A stretch of 64,000 nucleotides of DNA from Lentilactobacillus fungorum (GTDB taxonomy: Bacteria > Bacillota > Bacilli > Lactobacillales > Lactobacillaceae), in contig NZ_BNJR01000017.1 of assembly GCF_016860605.1 (NCBI RefSeq), positions 62,001 to 126,000 on the forward strand, in the 5' to 3' direction. Made by a program: the position numbers and the translations under genes. Shown one piece after another: positions 26,049 through 34,115 of the stretch (position 1 is the first letter of the stretch; each line of letters opens with the position of its first letter). The notes below the pieces were generated by a model. The model was not told where the DNA came from and searched no databases. It saw only the letters and a program-made list of their open reading frames with translations.

Positions 26049-27434
26049 ATGACTAACAACAAATCAGAAGTTCACGTAACCCCAGGTGAACAATTTACAA
26101 TTCAAATCAAACGACTCGGCATCAACGGTGAAGGCATCGGTCATTACGAGCGGAAACTGGTTTTCGTTCCGGGTGCGTTGCCTAACGAAAAAGTGCTTGT
26201 TGAAGTTGTCGAAGACCTGAAGAACTTTATTCGGGCAGCTTTAGTCAACGTTGCGGTTAAAAGCAAGGATCGGGTTGAGCCAGTTGATGATTACGCCAAT
26301 AAAGTTGGTGGCTTTGAGCTTGAAAATCTCGCTTACCCGGCTCAACTAGCTTTTAAACGCGATATTATTCGCGATTCTCTTGAAAAGTACCAGCCAACTG
26401 GCTATCGAAAATTCAAGTTATTGCCAACCATCGGGATGGATGACCCTACCGGCTACCGAAACAAAGCCACCTTTCAAATTCGCGAAGATCGAAACGGCAA
26501 CGTAATCGCCGGCCTATACAAAACTCGCAGTCATGACGTCGTTGATTTAAAAACATCCGCACTCCAATATCCTTTGACGATGAAAGTCATGCGTGCAATT
26601 GTAACAATGATTCAAGACTTGAAGATCCCCGTTTATAACGAAGAAAAAAATGCCGGGATCATCAAAACGGTTGTTGTCAGGGCAGCAGTGGCTACCAATG
26701 AGGTCCAAGTCACGTTTATCACCCAAAGTAAGAAATTGCTTAAAAAGCATCAACTGGTTGAACGCATCCATGCCGAACTACCAGAAGTCGTTTCCATTAT
26801 GCAAAACGTCAATCCCGGCAAAACATCAATGATCTGGGGCGACGATACGATCCACATCGATGGTAAAAAGACCATTACCGAAATCCTCAACGGCCTCAAA
26901 TTTGAGTTATCAGCGCGAGCTTTCTTGCAAGTTAACCCAACGATGACCTCGGTTCTTTATAAAGAGGCCTTCAAAGCCCTAGAACTCAAAGGTAACGAGA
27001 AACTCGTCGATGCCTATTCCGGTGTCGGCACAATTGGCCTTTCAGTTGCTAATCAAGTCCGTGAGGTTCGTGGAATGGACACCATTAAAGAAGCAGTTGA
27101 CGATGCCAATGCTAATTCTGTTAGAAACGGCATTATGAATACTTTATACGAAGTTGGTGAAGCAGAAGAATTGCTTCCCGAGTGGATTGACGCCGGCTGG
27201 AAACCTAACGCCTTGATTGTTGACCCACCCCGGACTGGATTAGCCGATTCCCTAATTGAAACGATTTTAACCATCATGCCCAAAAAATTCGTTTATATTT
27301 CATGTAACCCTTCGACTTTGGCTCGAGATCTTGTAAAATTAACTCAGAAGTACCAAGTTGAATATATTCAATCTGTTGATTTGATACCACAAACTGCTCG
27401 TTGTGAATGTGTTGTCAAATTTAGGCGAAAATAA
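26049..27434 (+). CDS. 23S rRNA (uracil-C5)-methyltransferase, RlmCD/RumA family
   Basis: A 461-residue class I SAM-dependent methyltransferase acting on 23S rRNA uracils. An N-terminal TRAM domain (about residues 10-70) binds RNA. The SAM-binding region reads VDAYSGVGTIGLSVA, followed by DPPRTGL and the catalytic Cys in YISCNPSTLARDL. Gram-positive members (RlmCD) methylate U747 and U1939; which sites are used here is unknown. I see no iron-sulfur Cys cluster in the first domain, as expected for the Gram-positive type. The start is ATG 26049 behind AAGGA; a TTG ten codons earlier is less likely. Confidence 0.93.
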   Translation: MTNNKSEVHVTPGEQFTIQIKRLGINGEGIGHYERKLVFVPGALPNEKVLVEVVEDLKNFIRAALVNVAVKSKDRVEPVDDYANKVGGFELENLAYPAQLAFKRDIIRDSLEKYQPTGYRKFKLLPTIGMDDPTGYRNKATFQIREDRNGNVIAGLYKTRSHDVVDLKTSALQYPLTMKVMRAIVTMIQDLKIPVYNEEKNAGIIKTVVVRAAVATNEVQVTFITQSKKLLKKHQLVERIHAELPEVVSIMQNVNPGKTSMIWGDDTIHIDGKKTITEILNGLKFELSARAFLQVNPTMTSVLYKEAFKALELKGNEKLVDAYSGVGTIGLSVANQVREVRGMDTIKEAVDDANANSVRNGIMNTLYEVGEAEELLPEWIDAGWKPNALIVDPPRTGLADSLIETILTIMPKKFVYISCNPSTLARDLVKLTQKYQVEYIQSVDLIPQTARCECVVKFRRK

Positions 27435-27506
27435 CTTGAGACCGATTGTGTCAAGCAGCGATCTACGCACAAACACACTGAACGTCAAATCGAGAGGAGG
27501 TTCACG

Positions 27507-27941
27507 ATGCAAAATCCATTTGGAAGTGGCAACAATGACAATAACGATCCTAATCAAAACAATTTATTGCCAATTCCACCAAATTTCGCGACGGTGGTCA
27601 ACAAAAAAAATGGGCAAATTCGAATTGCCAAGGTAGGGCTTTCCTGGACGGCCTTTTTGTTCAGTATTATGGTGCCGGTCTTTCGTTCCGATTGGTATAA
27701 CTTTCTTTGCATGACAGCAGTCCAATTGATTGTCGCCATGGGCTTATCCATGCAAATGGGCGAACCCTTGCAAGTCACTTGGACAATCGGTTCGTATATT
27801 TTAGGGATTGCGTGGTTATTCTTATACAATATGATGTACTTCAAACATCTATTTAATTTGGGCTTTGTCCCCGCAGATCAACGGTCCAAAGAGTTATTAG
27901 CAAACTTCCATTATTGGAAGGAGCCTGAAGACAAAAACTAA
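27507..27941 (+). CDS. Small membrane protein (DUF2628-like)
   Basis: A 144-residue protein with an Asn-rich cytoplasmic N-terminus (about 1-30), then three hydrophobic segments (about 48-66, 70-86, 96-115). The phrase KVGLSWTAFLFSIMVPVFRSDWYN matches the pattern of the DUF2628-type family (VGFSWxAFFFGxxWxLxRxxW). The role is unknown. The start is ATG 27507 after GGAGG. The gene lies 72 bp after the methyltransferase on the same strand and may be read together with it. Confidence 0.72.
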   Translation: MQNPFGSGNNDNNDPNQNNLLPIPPNFATVVNKKNGQIRIAKVGLSWTAFLFSIMVPVFRSDWYNFLCMTAVQLIVAMGLSMQMGEPLQVTWTIGSYILGIAWLFLYNMMYFKHLFNLGFVPADQRSKELLANFHYWKEPEDKN

Positions 27942-28002
27942 GTTATCCTCAACGCGTCTTTTTATCACCGGATTGGTGGGTTAAGATCGCTTACAGAATT
28001 TA

Positions 28003-28135
28003 TCAGTTACCATGGATAAATGAATATACGGCTTCACCTAACTGTTCACGGCTACTAGCATGGGCAGTTTTTTCTATCCATTCGAAAATTTCGCCTGTGA
28101 CTTCAGGTTAAAAAAGTTCGGCTAACTGCTGGTCA
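28003..28135 (-). pseudogene. Coding remnant resembling the C-terminal part of an IS66-type transposase
   Basis: On the minus strand one frame gives DQQLAELF, an in-frame TAA, then PEVTGEIFEWIEKTAH and SSREQLGEAVYSFIHGN before a stop. The pattern of a Trp-containing helix followed by S-x-x-x-L-G-x-A-x-x-Y recalls the IS66 transposase C-terminal region, but this is from memory and short. There is no start or ribosome binding site. It appears to be the decayed end of a lost gene; the rest of 27942-28137 shows nothing else. Confidence 0.35.
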
Positions 28136-28137
28136 CA

Positions 28138-28196
28138 AAAAATCCCGATAACTGGACTGACATTCTAATGGGTCAGCCATTATCGGGAATTTTTAT
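28138..28196. terminator. Terminator downstream of glpK
   Basis: AAAAATCCCGATAA and TTATCGGGAATTTTT form a long stem with an inner GGACTGAC/GTCAGCC extension, between the glpK stop codon and the remnant gene. A and T runs on both sides would let it work in both directions. Confidence 0.8.
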
Positions 28197-28211
28197 TGTC
28201 ATTTATTTTAA

Positions 28212-29741
28212 TTAATCCGAAATCTCATCATCTTCGCTTGGCTTAAATGCTCGGGCCGCATTCACCGCCGCCTTCCAACCGCGGTATAGTCGCTTACGCT
28301 TAGCCTTATCCATTTCTGGCTTAAAGGTTCGCCCTTCGACTGCCAAACTTTTAACTTCATCAATATCCTTCCAGTAGCCAACCGCCAAGCCAGCTAATAT
28401 CGCTGCTCCAAACGCCGTGGTATTTTCATCGGCTGCCCGCTCAATTGGAATGTCTAACATATCAGCTTGGAACTGCATCAAATAGCGATTTCGAGAAGCA
28501 CCGCCATCTGCTCGCAACGCTGGAATGTACATATTGGTATCCTTTTCCATCGTTCGAATGATATCCTTGGTGCCATAAGCAATTGACTGCAAGGTTGCTT
28601 TGACAAAATCATCCTTCGTCGTCCCACGAGTGAGGCCAAATACGGCACCGCGGACATCTTGTTCCCAGTATGGAGCTCCTAAGCCGTTAAACGCTGGGAC
28701 AACATAAACTTCATCGTCATCTTGAGATCTCATCGCTGCATCGCGGGTCTCGGCAACGTTATCAATCAGATTCATTTGATCCGTTAACCAACTCAAGGCA
28801 GTTCCGGCCGAAAAGATCGATCCTTCCAGCGCATAAGTCACGTCGCCATCAATGTTATAGGCGATTGTCGTTAATAAGTTATCATCTGATAATTCCGGTT
28901 TAGATCCCGTATTCATCATGATAAATGCACCATCGCCATAAGTGTTTTTAATCATCCCCGGCTCAAACGCCAACTGACCAATTAAAGCAGCCGACTGGTC
29001 ACCGGCAATCCCGGCAATCGGCACTTCAATGCCATAAAATTGATAGTTTTTGGTGGTGCCATATAATTCACTAGAGGTTTTAACGGCCGGTAAAATTTGA
29101 GCTGGAATGTTCAACAATTTTAAAATGTCATCGTCCCATCTCAAAGCATGAATGTTAAACAGCATGGTTCGACTGGCATTAGAAACGTCGGTAATGTGAT
29201 ACTTGCCGCCAGATAGTTTCCAGACCAGCCAACTATCAACCGTTCCAAAAAGCAGCTCGCCATTTTCAGCCCGCTGTTGCGCGTTATCCACATGATCTAA
29301 TATCCAACGAACTTTAGTCGCTGAAAAATAAGAATCAATGATCAGGCCGGTTTTTTTATGGATTAAGTTTGAATAGCCTTCATCCTTTAGTTTCCGTGCT
29401 AACGGAGCTGTTTGCTTGGATTGCCAGCCAATCGCGTTATAGATCGGGTCTCCGGTTTCTTTGTCCCAGATGATCGTTGTTTCACGTTGATTAACAATCC
29501 CAATCCCGGAAATATCTTCTGGATGGATTCCCGCATCAATAAACGCGGATGAAATGGTACTCAACACAGAAGTCCAAATTTCATTCGGGTCCGTTTCGAT
29601 CCAACCTGGATGGGGAATAATTTGTTTAACTGGTTTATAGGCCTCAATGACTTTTCTGCCATTTTGGTCAAAAATCATCGCCCGGGTACTCGTGGTCCCT
29701 TGGTCGATTGATAAAATATATTTTGGTTGATCTGTTAACAT
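28212..29741 (-). CDS. glpK: Glycerol kinase
   Basis: GlpK (509 residues, normal length) converts glycerol and ATP to glycerol-3-phosphate. The FGGY-kinase marks are present: N-terminal [38 protein letters not shown], and [22 protein letters not shown] near the C-terminus. A His at about residue 233, the PTS phosphorylation site in enterococcal GlpK, is not obvious in the segment around [15 protein letters not shown], so HPr control cannot be assumed. The start is ATG 29741 after GGAGTGA. No glpF or glpO is adjacent, so the gene appears to be monocistronic. Confidence 0.96.
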   Translation of the reverse strand: MLTDQPKYILSIDQGTTSTRAMIFDQNGRKVIEAYKPVKQIIPHPGWIETDPNEIWTSVLSTISSAFIDAGIHPEDISGIGIVNQRETTIIWDKETGDPIYNAIGWQSKQTAPLARKLKDEGYSNLIHKKTGLIIDSYFSATKVRWILDHVDNAQQRAENGELLFGTVDSWLVWKLSGGKYHITDVSNASRTMLFNIHALRWDDDILKLLNIPAQILPAVKTSSELYGTTKNYQFYGIEVPIAGIAGDQSAALIGQLAFEPGMIKNTYGDGAFIMMNTGSKPELSDDNLLTTIAYNIDGDVTYALEGSIFSAGTALSWLTDQMNLIDNVAETRDAAMRSQDDDEVYVVPAFNGLGAPYWEQDVRGAVFGLTRGTTKDDFVKATLQSIAYGTKDIIRTMEKDTNMYIPALRADGGASRNRYLMQFQADMLDIPIERAADENTTAFGAAILAGLAVGYWKDIDEVKSLAVEGRTFKPEMDKAKRKRLYRGWKAAVNAARAFKPSEDDEISD

Positions 29742-29758
29742 TCAATTCACTCCAATCG

Positions 29759-29805
29759 ATGAAAATGCTAGTTCAATTATACAAAGGCATTTTCATGTAA
29801 TGCAA
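29759..29805 (-). promoter_or_regulatory. glpK promoter with a flanking palindrome
   Basis: On the minus strand TTGCAT (about 29800-29805) and TATAAT (29776-29781) are spaced by 18 bp. ATGAAAATGC (29759-29768) and GCATTTTCAT (29787-29796) are exact inverted repeats on either side of the -10 box, a plausible operator. It does not match the CcpA cre consensus well. Confidence 0.6.
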
Positions 29806-29842
29806 TTATTATGACCTGATTTGTTATTCATGATAATGAAAA

Positions 29843-29876
29843 AAGCACATTATGAACTATACCATAATGTGCTAAT
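29843..29876 (-). terminator. Terminator of the small acidic protein gene
   Basis: AGCACATTATG and CATAATGTGCT pair; on the minus strand a T run follows (AAAAAA at about 29838-29843 on the plus strand). Confidence 0.75.
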
Positions 29877-29930
29877 CATTTCAATTTGCTGGTTATCCAA
29901 TGATTGTGAACGTTAATTCAACTAGACCAA

Positions 29931-30170
29931 TTATCGTTTAACCTGAACATGAATATCATCGCCGTTGTCATTAAGTTCTTCATCGTAGCTGAAATTAGCG
30001 TCGGTAAAATATTGCTTGATTTCTTTATTAATATTTTCAAGCGGCCGATGATCCCCGTCCTGTCGGTTAATAATGATTTCATATTCTTTCTTATCATCAT
30101 CGGTGTTGACGAAATTATAAATCACATCAACGGTATTTAAAATCTCTTGAATCAGTTGGCGTTCAGTCAT
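29931..30170 (-). CDS. Small acidic protein of unknown function
   Basis: A 79-residue, strongly acidic soluble protein with a helical first half and an Asp/Asn-rich second half. I do not recognise a family. The start is ATG 30170 with AAAGGGG upstream. A copy of the dispersed palindromic repeat ends immediately before this ribosome binding site. Its own terminator lies about 60 bp downstream. The strong ribosome binding site and terminator support a real gene. Confidence 0.7.
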   Translation of the reverse strand: MTERQLIQEILNTVDVIYNFVNTDDDKKEYEIIINRQDGDHRPLENINKEIKQYFTDANFSYDEELNDNGDDIHVQVKR

Positions 30171-30189
30171 TCCAATACCCCTTTCAAGT

Positions 30190-30425
30190 AAAGTGAGCGG
30201 AGCCAGGCGCTTAGAAAGCGGAGCGTAAGTCTCCTCGAACGGAAATTCCCGGTTTTGGAATTTTTGTTCGAGGTGCTTACGTGTAGCTTTCTGCCTGGCG
30301 CAGCTGTCCTCATTAAGTAAGCGAAGCCAGGTAGTCAGAAAACAGCATATAGACCTCCTTACCCCAAAATCCCTAGGCTTGGGATTTTTTTGTCGAGGTA
30401 TTTATGCAGCGTTTTTTGTCTGGCA
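30190..30425 (-). repeat. Dispersed palindromic repeat cluster D (two copies)
   Basis: The first copy (about 30191-30311) is complete in minus orientation. Its outer arms are AGCCAGGCGC and GCCTGGCGC, and its inner arms CCTCGAAC and GTTCGAGG. The second (about 30313-30430) is decayed but keeps the CCTAGGCTTGGGATTT core and TGTCGAGG arm. The remaining bases to the next gene are its promoter region. Confidence 0.8.
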
Positions 30426-30567
30426 ATGCTACTCTATACATCTACTTTAGCGCTAATTGGCAAAAAGTGTTACCAAAATATTTTCAAATTGTGCGCAAAT
30501 CCGAAAAAAAGTTTACATTTCGCGTTTTGGTGAACTATACTTGAGATTATCGTAAGAGGTGAGTATG

Positions 30568-30771
30568 ATGACGATTGCATCAAAAGAAATTTCAAATGAG
30601 TTGATGAGTGCATACAAAGAAGGTCGATTAGTCTCCATTCAAGTTTCCGATGGCACAATTACTGGCGGAGTGGCCGCAGTCAATGATGATCAGGCATTTA
30701 TCAAACGACCAGCCAAGGGCGTTATGGTCATCAAGCTCAGTGACATTCAAAAGGTTACCATCTTGAATTGA
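30568..30771 (+). CDS. Small protein of unknown function, possible small beta-barrel
   Basis: A 67-residue protein with a short N-terminal helix and then alternating strands (RLVSIQVSDGTITGGV, AFIKRP, GVMVIKLSDIQKVTIL). The pattern resembles small Sm- or SH3-like barrels, but no family-specific motif is visible. AGAGGTGA precedes the start; ATG 30568 has the better spacing, though ATG 30565 is possible. It stands alone, with a hairpin terminator 25 bp downstream. Confidence 0.65.
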   Translation: MTIASKEISNELMSAYKEGRLVSIQVSDGTITGGVAAVNDDQAFIKRPAKGVMVIKLSDIQKVTILN

Positions 30772-30796
30772 TGAGTTAGGTAATTAAGCAATTTTT

Positions 30797-30842
30797 CGCC
30801 AACTAGGATCGCCTGAATAAAGGTGAACTTAGTTGGTATTTA
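30797..30842 (+). terminator. Terminator
   Basis: GCCAACTA and TAGTTGG form the outer stem with an inner GCC/GGT pair region, followed by a T-rich tract (TATTTATTTT). Confidence 0.6.
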
Positions 30843-30970
30843 TTTTGGGTAGTTAAGGCTGAAATGGTGTCCTTTAATGGGACACGACATTACTGCTATT
30901 CCAATATTAGAATTTTCCTCTATCCCATCGTATTTTTCTCCCTAGTCAAGTGACCCCCTGAAAACTAGCA

Positions 30971-31040
30971 CTAAACTAATAAACAGCTTCGATTGACTCC
31001 CAAACTTGGGAAACTCAACCGAAACTGCTCATTAAACTGT
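30971..31040 (-). pseudogene. Decayed duplicate of the 3' end of the neighbouring gene
   Basis: On the minus strand the frame reads LSFPSLGVNRSC then a stop, matching LRFCFDLGVNRASKD of the gene just upstream. The underlying DNA is also alike (TTTGGGAGTCAATCG in both). No intact frame remains, so it is a partial tandem duplication. The rest of 30843-31063 shows nothing I can name. Confidence 0.5.
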
Positions 31041-31063
31041 GCCAAACTATTTTTCTCTGCACA

Positions 31064-31690
31064 CTATTTATTTTTCTCATACAATATCTGCTCAAACTTC
31101 TCTCTCAAACTTTCAGTTAGCATAATAATATCTTTGGAGGCCCGATTGACTCCCAAATCAAAACAGAATCTCAATGGAACTCCCATGTTGTAATCTTCTT
31201 CAAATTCCTTGATCTTCTTTGGGTCCACATCTCGACTGTAGCCCATCAAATATTTCATGCCCAAGCGCTTATGGACATCCCAATTTGACGCATCTCGATG
31301 GCCAGCCAACAAATCACTTACTTTAATTGAATCTAATGCCCGCACCAATGTCTCGGCATTGCTAATTTTATGTTGGACGCCCAAAAAGATGAAATACCTC
31401 CTCATAACAGGAATAACGGACGTAAAGAATACGTTGGTTGCCGCAATTTTTTCTGGCAGCATTTTTAATATAACTTCTTTAATCGATCTCGCAGTATATC
31501 GCCTCGGACTTCGTAATTGGTACTTGTAGGACAAGCTGACTACTGCCTGGGTGATATAAAAGGCAGCCGCTTTTTCTGGTTTATTAAGTTTTTGAAATGA
31601 GCGGGTCGTCCGAAAGCGATTGAACCACAGACGATTTTTTTCAACGTTTTTTTCGGCTTCGACTTCCGAATAAGCTGTTCGTTGTTGCAC
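31064..31690 (-). CDS. Protein of unknown function
   Basis: A 208-residue basic, helical, soluble protein without a signal peptide or membrane helix. I do not recognise the family. The start is GTG 31690, seven bases after AGAGGGGG. A degenerate copy of its last codons lies just downstream, so the locus once held a tandem relative. It is divergent from the YczE-like membrane protein gene. Confidence 0.65.
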   Translation of the reverse strand: MQQRTAYSEVEAEKNVEKNRLWFNRFRTTRSFQKLNKPEKAAAFYITQAVVSLSYKYQLRSPRRYTARSIKEVILKMLPEKIAATNVFFTSVIPVMRRYFIFLGVQHKISNAETLVRALDSIKVSDLLAGHRDASNWDVHKRLGMKYLMGYSRDVDPKKIKEFEEDYNMGVPLRFCFDLGVNRASKDIIMLTESLREKFEQILYEKNK

Positions 31691-31825
31691 AAGACCGCCC
31701 CCTCTAGTTAAGATATTAACACGACTAACACGATATACACATCAATTTGACTTTGAACGTTTTCAAAGACTACGAAATATTATACAATGAAGTTCATTGT
31801 ATATTAAGGAGAAATTAACGACAAA

Positions 31826-32482
31826 ATGGCTAAACTCAAAGATTTTAATCAACGTTTCTACTATCTCTGCTTATCAATAATTATAAACGCGGCTGGAAAC
31901 GCCTTAGCAATCTCCAGTAACCTTGGCAGCGCCGTTTGGACTGGATCTGCCGTTAATTTATCCAAGTGGGTTAACATTCCATTAGGAAATACTTTATTCA
32001 TCTATGGGATTCTCGTCACAATTTCAAACCAATTACTGATTGGCTCGTTTGATCGGCGGCGGTTTGTTTCCAACCTTCTCTTCACGCTACCATTTAGTTA
32101 TCTGGTTCAGTTGGCACAATTTGTTTTTGATTCTTTAGGTGTCCCGACGCTCGACTTTTGGGCCAGAATGATCCTAGATATCATTGGCCTATTCGGCGTC
32201 GCGGTGGCCGTTTCCATGTATTCGCGAGCGAATCTCATTATGCATCCTAACGACGATCTGGCATACATTATTCGTTTCAAATTCATTCACGGAAGTGCCA
32301 TCCTATCTCAATGGTTGAGCTACATTCCACCGATTATTGTCATTATTGCCGCTTATTTTTTCACCGGCAAGCTGTACGCCATTGGTTTTGGTACCATCTT
32401 TGCGCTCACTTTCCAAGGGGCAATGATGAAGTGGTCAGACACCCATGCCTTTCCAAAACTCAAGCACCACGTTGATCTTTGA
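31826..32482 (+). CDS. YczE/YitT-like membrane protein
   Basis: A 218-residue integral membrane protein with about five hydrophobic helices (roughly 12-30, 48-66, 77-98, 108-130, 160-182). The N-terminal ISSNLGSAVWTGSAVNLS matches the YczE/YyaS family pattern, in which a conserved G-x-x-x-W/P segment follows the first helix. Its function is unknown; some family members lie near transport or antibiotic genes. The start is ATG 31826 with AAGGAGA 13 bases upstream, a long spacing. Its last 23 bases overlap the 3' end of the convergent hydrolase gene. Confidence 0.75.
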   Translation: MAKLKDFNQRFYYLCLSIIINAAGNALAISSNLGSAVWTGSAVNLSKWVNIPLGNTLFIYGILVTISNQLLIGSFDRRRFVSNLLFTLPFSYLVQLAQFVFDSLGVPTLDFWARMILDIIGLFGVAVAVSMYSRANLIMHPNDDLAYIIRFKFIHGSAILSQWLSYIPPIIVIIAAYFFTGKLYAIGFGTIFALTFQGAMMKWSDTHAFPKLKHHVDL

Positions 32483-33311
32483 TAAAAGTGACAATCTGCT
32501 TCTTAGTACGTTTGGTTTCTGGCAAGTCAGGCCAGAGAATGTAGTCATGAAAGCCATCCTTGAGGGGCGTTACTTCAACTTGCATCGCGGTCTTTGCCAA
32601 AGCTGCGGTGAACTGCTCGTCACTTGGCACTAGCAGTTCATTGGCTCCGTAAAAGAGTCTTAACTGGCCGCTTAACATTGCTGGTGGCGCGCAAGGATCC
32701 ACCCAATTAGCGGTAGTTAAGCCAGCTTTAAACTCCGTTGCAATTTGGCGCAGAACGCCTAGATCCAACATCACATCATTAGCTGCCCTAGTTTTAACCT
32801 GTGAATCCGTGAGTTGCAAGTCCAACCAAGGGGAAACCAATACCGTTCCAGCAATTCTGCTTGACTCCTTGAATAACAATTGGTTAGCGATTGTCGCACC
32901 AGCAGAATCCGCAATCAAAAAAATGGGCAAGTGCGTTTCTATCACCCGATTAAACGCCTCGGCTGAAAATGCTAACAGTTTATCGGCCGAATATTGCGGC
33001 AATAATGGAAAATCCGCAATCTGCAACGTACTATTAGTCGCTTCGGCAATTGACTCAATCATTGCCAATTGCGCTTCATTCAAGGGCACCCGAAACGCGC
33101 CACCATGAAAATAGAGAATTTGACTATTAGGCTGGCTTGAGTAACTAATCGTCACCAACTGGCCGCCTTCAAACTGATCAACGGCTTTAAATCGATCACT
33201 ACTTTGAAACAAATTAAAGCGTTGATTGGGATGCAAAAAGCTGTGGCTCACAATCTGTTGATATCCCTGCGCTCGAAACTTTTTCATTAATCGTCTGGCT
33301 GCAAAGCTCAT
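32460..33311 (-). CDS. Alpha/beta hydrolase (HSL-type esterase)
   Basis: A 283-residue hydrolase of the hormone-sensitive-lipase-like group. The oxyanion motif is HGGAF (about residue 70), the nucleophile elbow is ADSAGA (Ser in a D-S-A-G setting), an acidic residue lies in the LFYGANELLVPSDEQ region, and the catalytic His is in GFHDYILWPDLPETK. It probably cleaves short-chain carboxylic esters in the cytoplasm. The start is ATG 33311 after GAGGAGGG; five extra upstream codons overlap that site. It is convergent with the YczE-like gene with a 23-bp overlap. Confidence 0.88.
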   Translation of the reverse strand: MSFAARRLMKKFRAQGYQQIVSHSFLHPNQRFNLFQSSDRFKAVDQFEGGQLVTISYSSQPNSQILYFHGGAFRVPLNEAQLAMIESIAEATNSTLQIADFPLLPQYSADKLLAFSAEAFNRVIETHLPIFLIADSAGATIANQLLFKESSRIAGTVLVSPWLDLQLTDSQVKTRAANDVMLDLGVLRQIATEFKAGLTTANWVDPCAPPAMLSGQLRLFYGANELLVPSDEQFTAALAKTAMQVEVTPLKDGFHDYILWPDLPETKRTKKQIVTFIKDQRGA

Positions 33312-33460
33312 ACCATCCCTCCTCACTATTTTTCGATAGATTTAACGATTACAAATATCTAGCCCATTTGGCAATTTCTAATTACTAGAGTTCGTGCTCA
33401 CTAACTTTAGGCTACTCCATTAGTGAAATTTAAGAAACTATTATTTGGCTTTTAGTAAAA

Positions 33461-33519
33461 TTCACACTTTCTTCACATTTAATTCATCATTTGGTAACAT
33501 CCATTGGCTATTCTATTAA
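33461..33519 (+). promoter_or_regulatory. Promoter of tandem sRNA copy 1 with a TTCACA direct repeat
   Basis: TTCACA at 33461-33466 and 33472-33477 form an 11-bp-period direct repeat, followed by TTGGTAAC at 33491 and a -10 box TATTCT at 33509-33514. The distance from the second TTCACA to the -10 box is 37 bp, as in the other two copies. No good -35 hexamer lies 17 bp before the -10 box, which suggests dependence on an activator. Confidence 0.6.
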
Positions 33520-33520
33520 A

Positions 33521-33654
33521 TGTGACGTGAGTTAATAAACTCATGTTAGTGATAAGTTAAATCCCCCTTTAATTTATTACTTTTGTATTCATATTCTTCC
33601 CCTAGAATATATTAGGTATCTTGAGATAAGACATCCCCGTGTCTTATCTTTTTT
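33521..33654 (+). ncRNA. Candidate small RNA, tandem copy 1
   Basis: An RNA of about 135 nt from the predicted start to a Rho-independent terminator. The terminator stem AGATAAGACA (33624-33633) pairs with TGTCTTATCT (33640-33649); the loop is TCCCCG and a T run follows. Upstream are a TGAGTT/AACTCA hairpin, a single-stranded AAATCCCCCTTT, and an ATATTCT/AGAATAT hairpin with loop TCCCCT. It thus has three UCCC-type motifs, two of them in loops. No open frame with a ribosome binding site is present. The layout is like the LhrC and csRNA families of multicopy antisense regulators, but I see no sequence identity to them beyond the motifs. Confidence 0.65.
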
Positions 33655-33702
33655 AATATCTCCCTTCCGTTCTGAGATTTGCAAAATTTCTCAGATCAAA
33701 AG

Positions 33703-33756
33703 TTCACAAAAAGTTCACACTTTATTCAATTTTTGGCAACAATCTTTGCTTATACT
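33703..33756 (+). promoter_or_regulatory. Promoter of tandem sRNA copy 2 with a TTCACA direct repeat
   Basis: TTCACA occurs at 33703-33708 and 33714-33719, then TTGGCAAC at 33733 and TATACT at 33751-33756. Spacing is identical to copy 1. Confidence 0.62.
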
Positions 33757-33762
33757 GTAGTC

Positions 33763-33897
33763 ATCAAGTATGAAGGTTACTTACTTCATGCTGGTAATAA
33801 ATTAAATCCCCCTTTAGTTTATTACTTTTGTATTCATATTCTTCCCCTAGAATATAGGTATCTTGAGATAAGGCATCCCCGTGTCTTATCCTTTTTT
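33763..33897 (+). ncRNA. Candidate small RNA, tandem copy 2
   Basis: The best conserved partner of copy 1: the stretch from AAATCCCCCTTT to the terminator is almost identical apart from a four-base deletion and a few changes. The terminator stem GATAAGGCA/TGTCTTATC keeps pairing through a G-U. The loop is again TCCCCG. The 5' portion (ATGAAG...CTTCAT hairpin) differs from copy 1, so selection appears strongest on the C-rich 3' two thirds. An 11-codon frame inside has no ribosome binding site. Read-through would reach a second terminator at 33954-33988. Confidence 0.68.
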
Positions 33898-33912
33898 CTT
33901 CTTGAACTCATT

Positions 33913-33988
33913 TTGTCTCTCCCCCAATAGACAAGAAAAAGGTTTAATTTTAAACAACGGCCAACCAATTGGGTTGCCGCTGTTTTTT
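33913..33988 (+). terminator. C-rich hairpin plus second terminator after sRNA copy 2
   Basis: TTGTCT (33913-33918) and AGACAA (33929-33934) enclose a CTCCCCCAAT loop. They are followed by the hairpin CGGCCAACC/GGGTTGCCG with TTTTTTT. With no promoter visible in front, this may be the 3' end of a longer form of copy 2 or a decayed fourth unit. Confidence 0.55.
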
Positions 33989-34021
33989 TGACTAAAGAGG
34001 ACTTGCTTTTGGCGACCATGA

Positions 34022-34042
34022 ATCCGCTTTGCTACGCTCACT
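34022..34042 (+). repeat. Remnant end of the dispersed palindromic repeat
   Basis: The sequence CCGCTTTGCTACGCTCACT matches the right end of the repeat family with one change. It sits just in front of the regulatory repeat of sRNA copy 3. Confidence 0.65.
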
Positions 34043-34055
34043 ATTTTTTTGTTAG

Positions 34056-34109
34056 TTCACAAAAAAATCACATTTTCTCCATTTTTTAGTAATATTTATC
34101 CTGTATATT
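34056..34109 (+). promoter_or_regulatory. Promoter of tandem sRNA copy 3 with a TTCACA-like direct repeat
   Basis: TTCACA at 34056-34061 and ATCACA at 34067-34072, then TTAGTAAT at about 34086 and TATATT at 34104-34109. The 11-bp period and the 37-bp distance to the -10 box are kept. Confidence 0.6.
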
Positions 34110-34115
34110 AAAAGC

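Noticed and set aside
29759-29830. CcpA cre site at glpK
   Set aside because: TGAAAATGCCTTTG deviates from the cre consensus at several key positions; the perfect palindrome is a better operator candidate.
33679-33930. 83-codon plus-strand frame across sRNA copy 2
   Set aside because: It crosses the promoter and the terminator of the sRNA, and the matching frame is not kept in copies 1 and 3.
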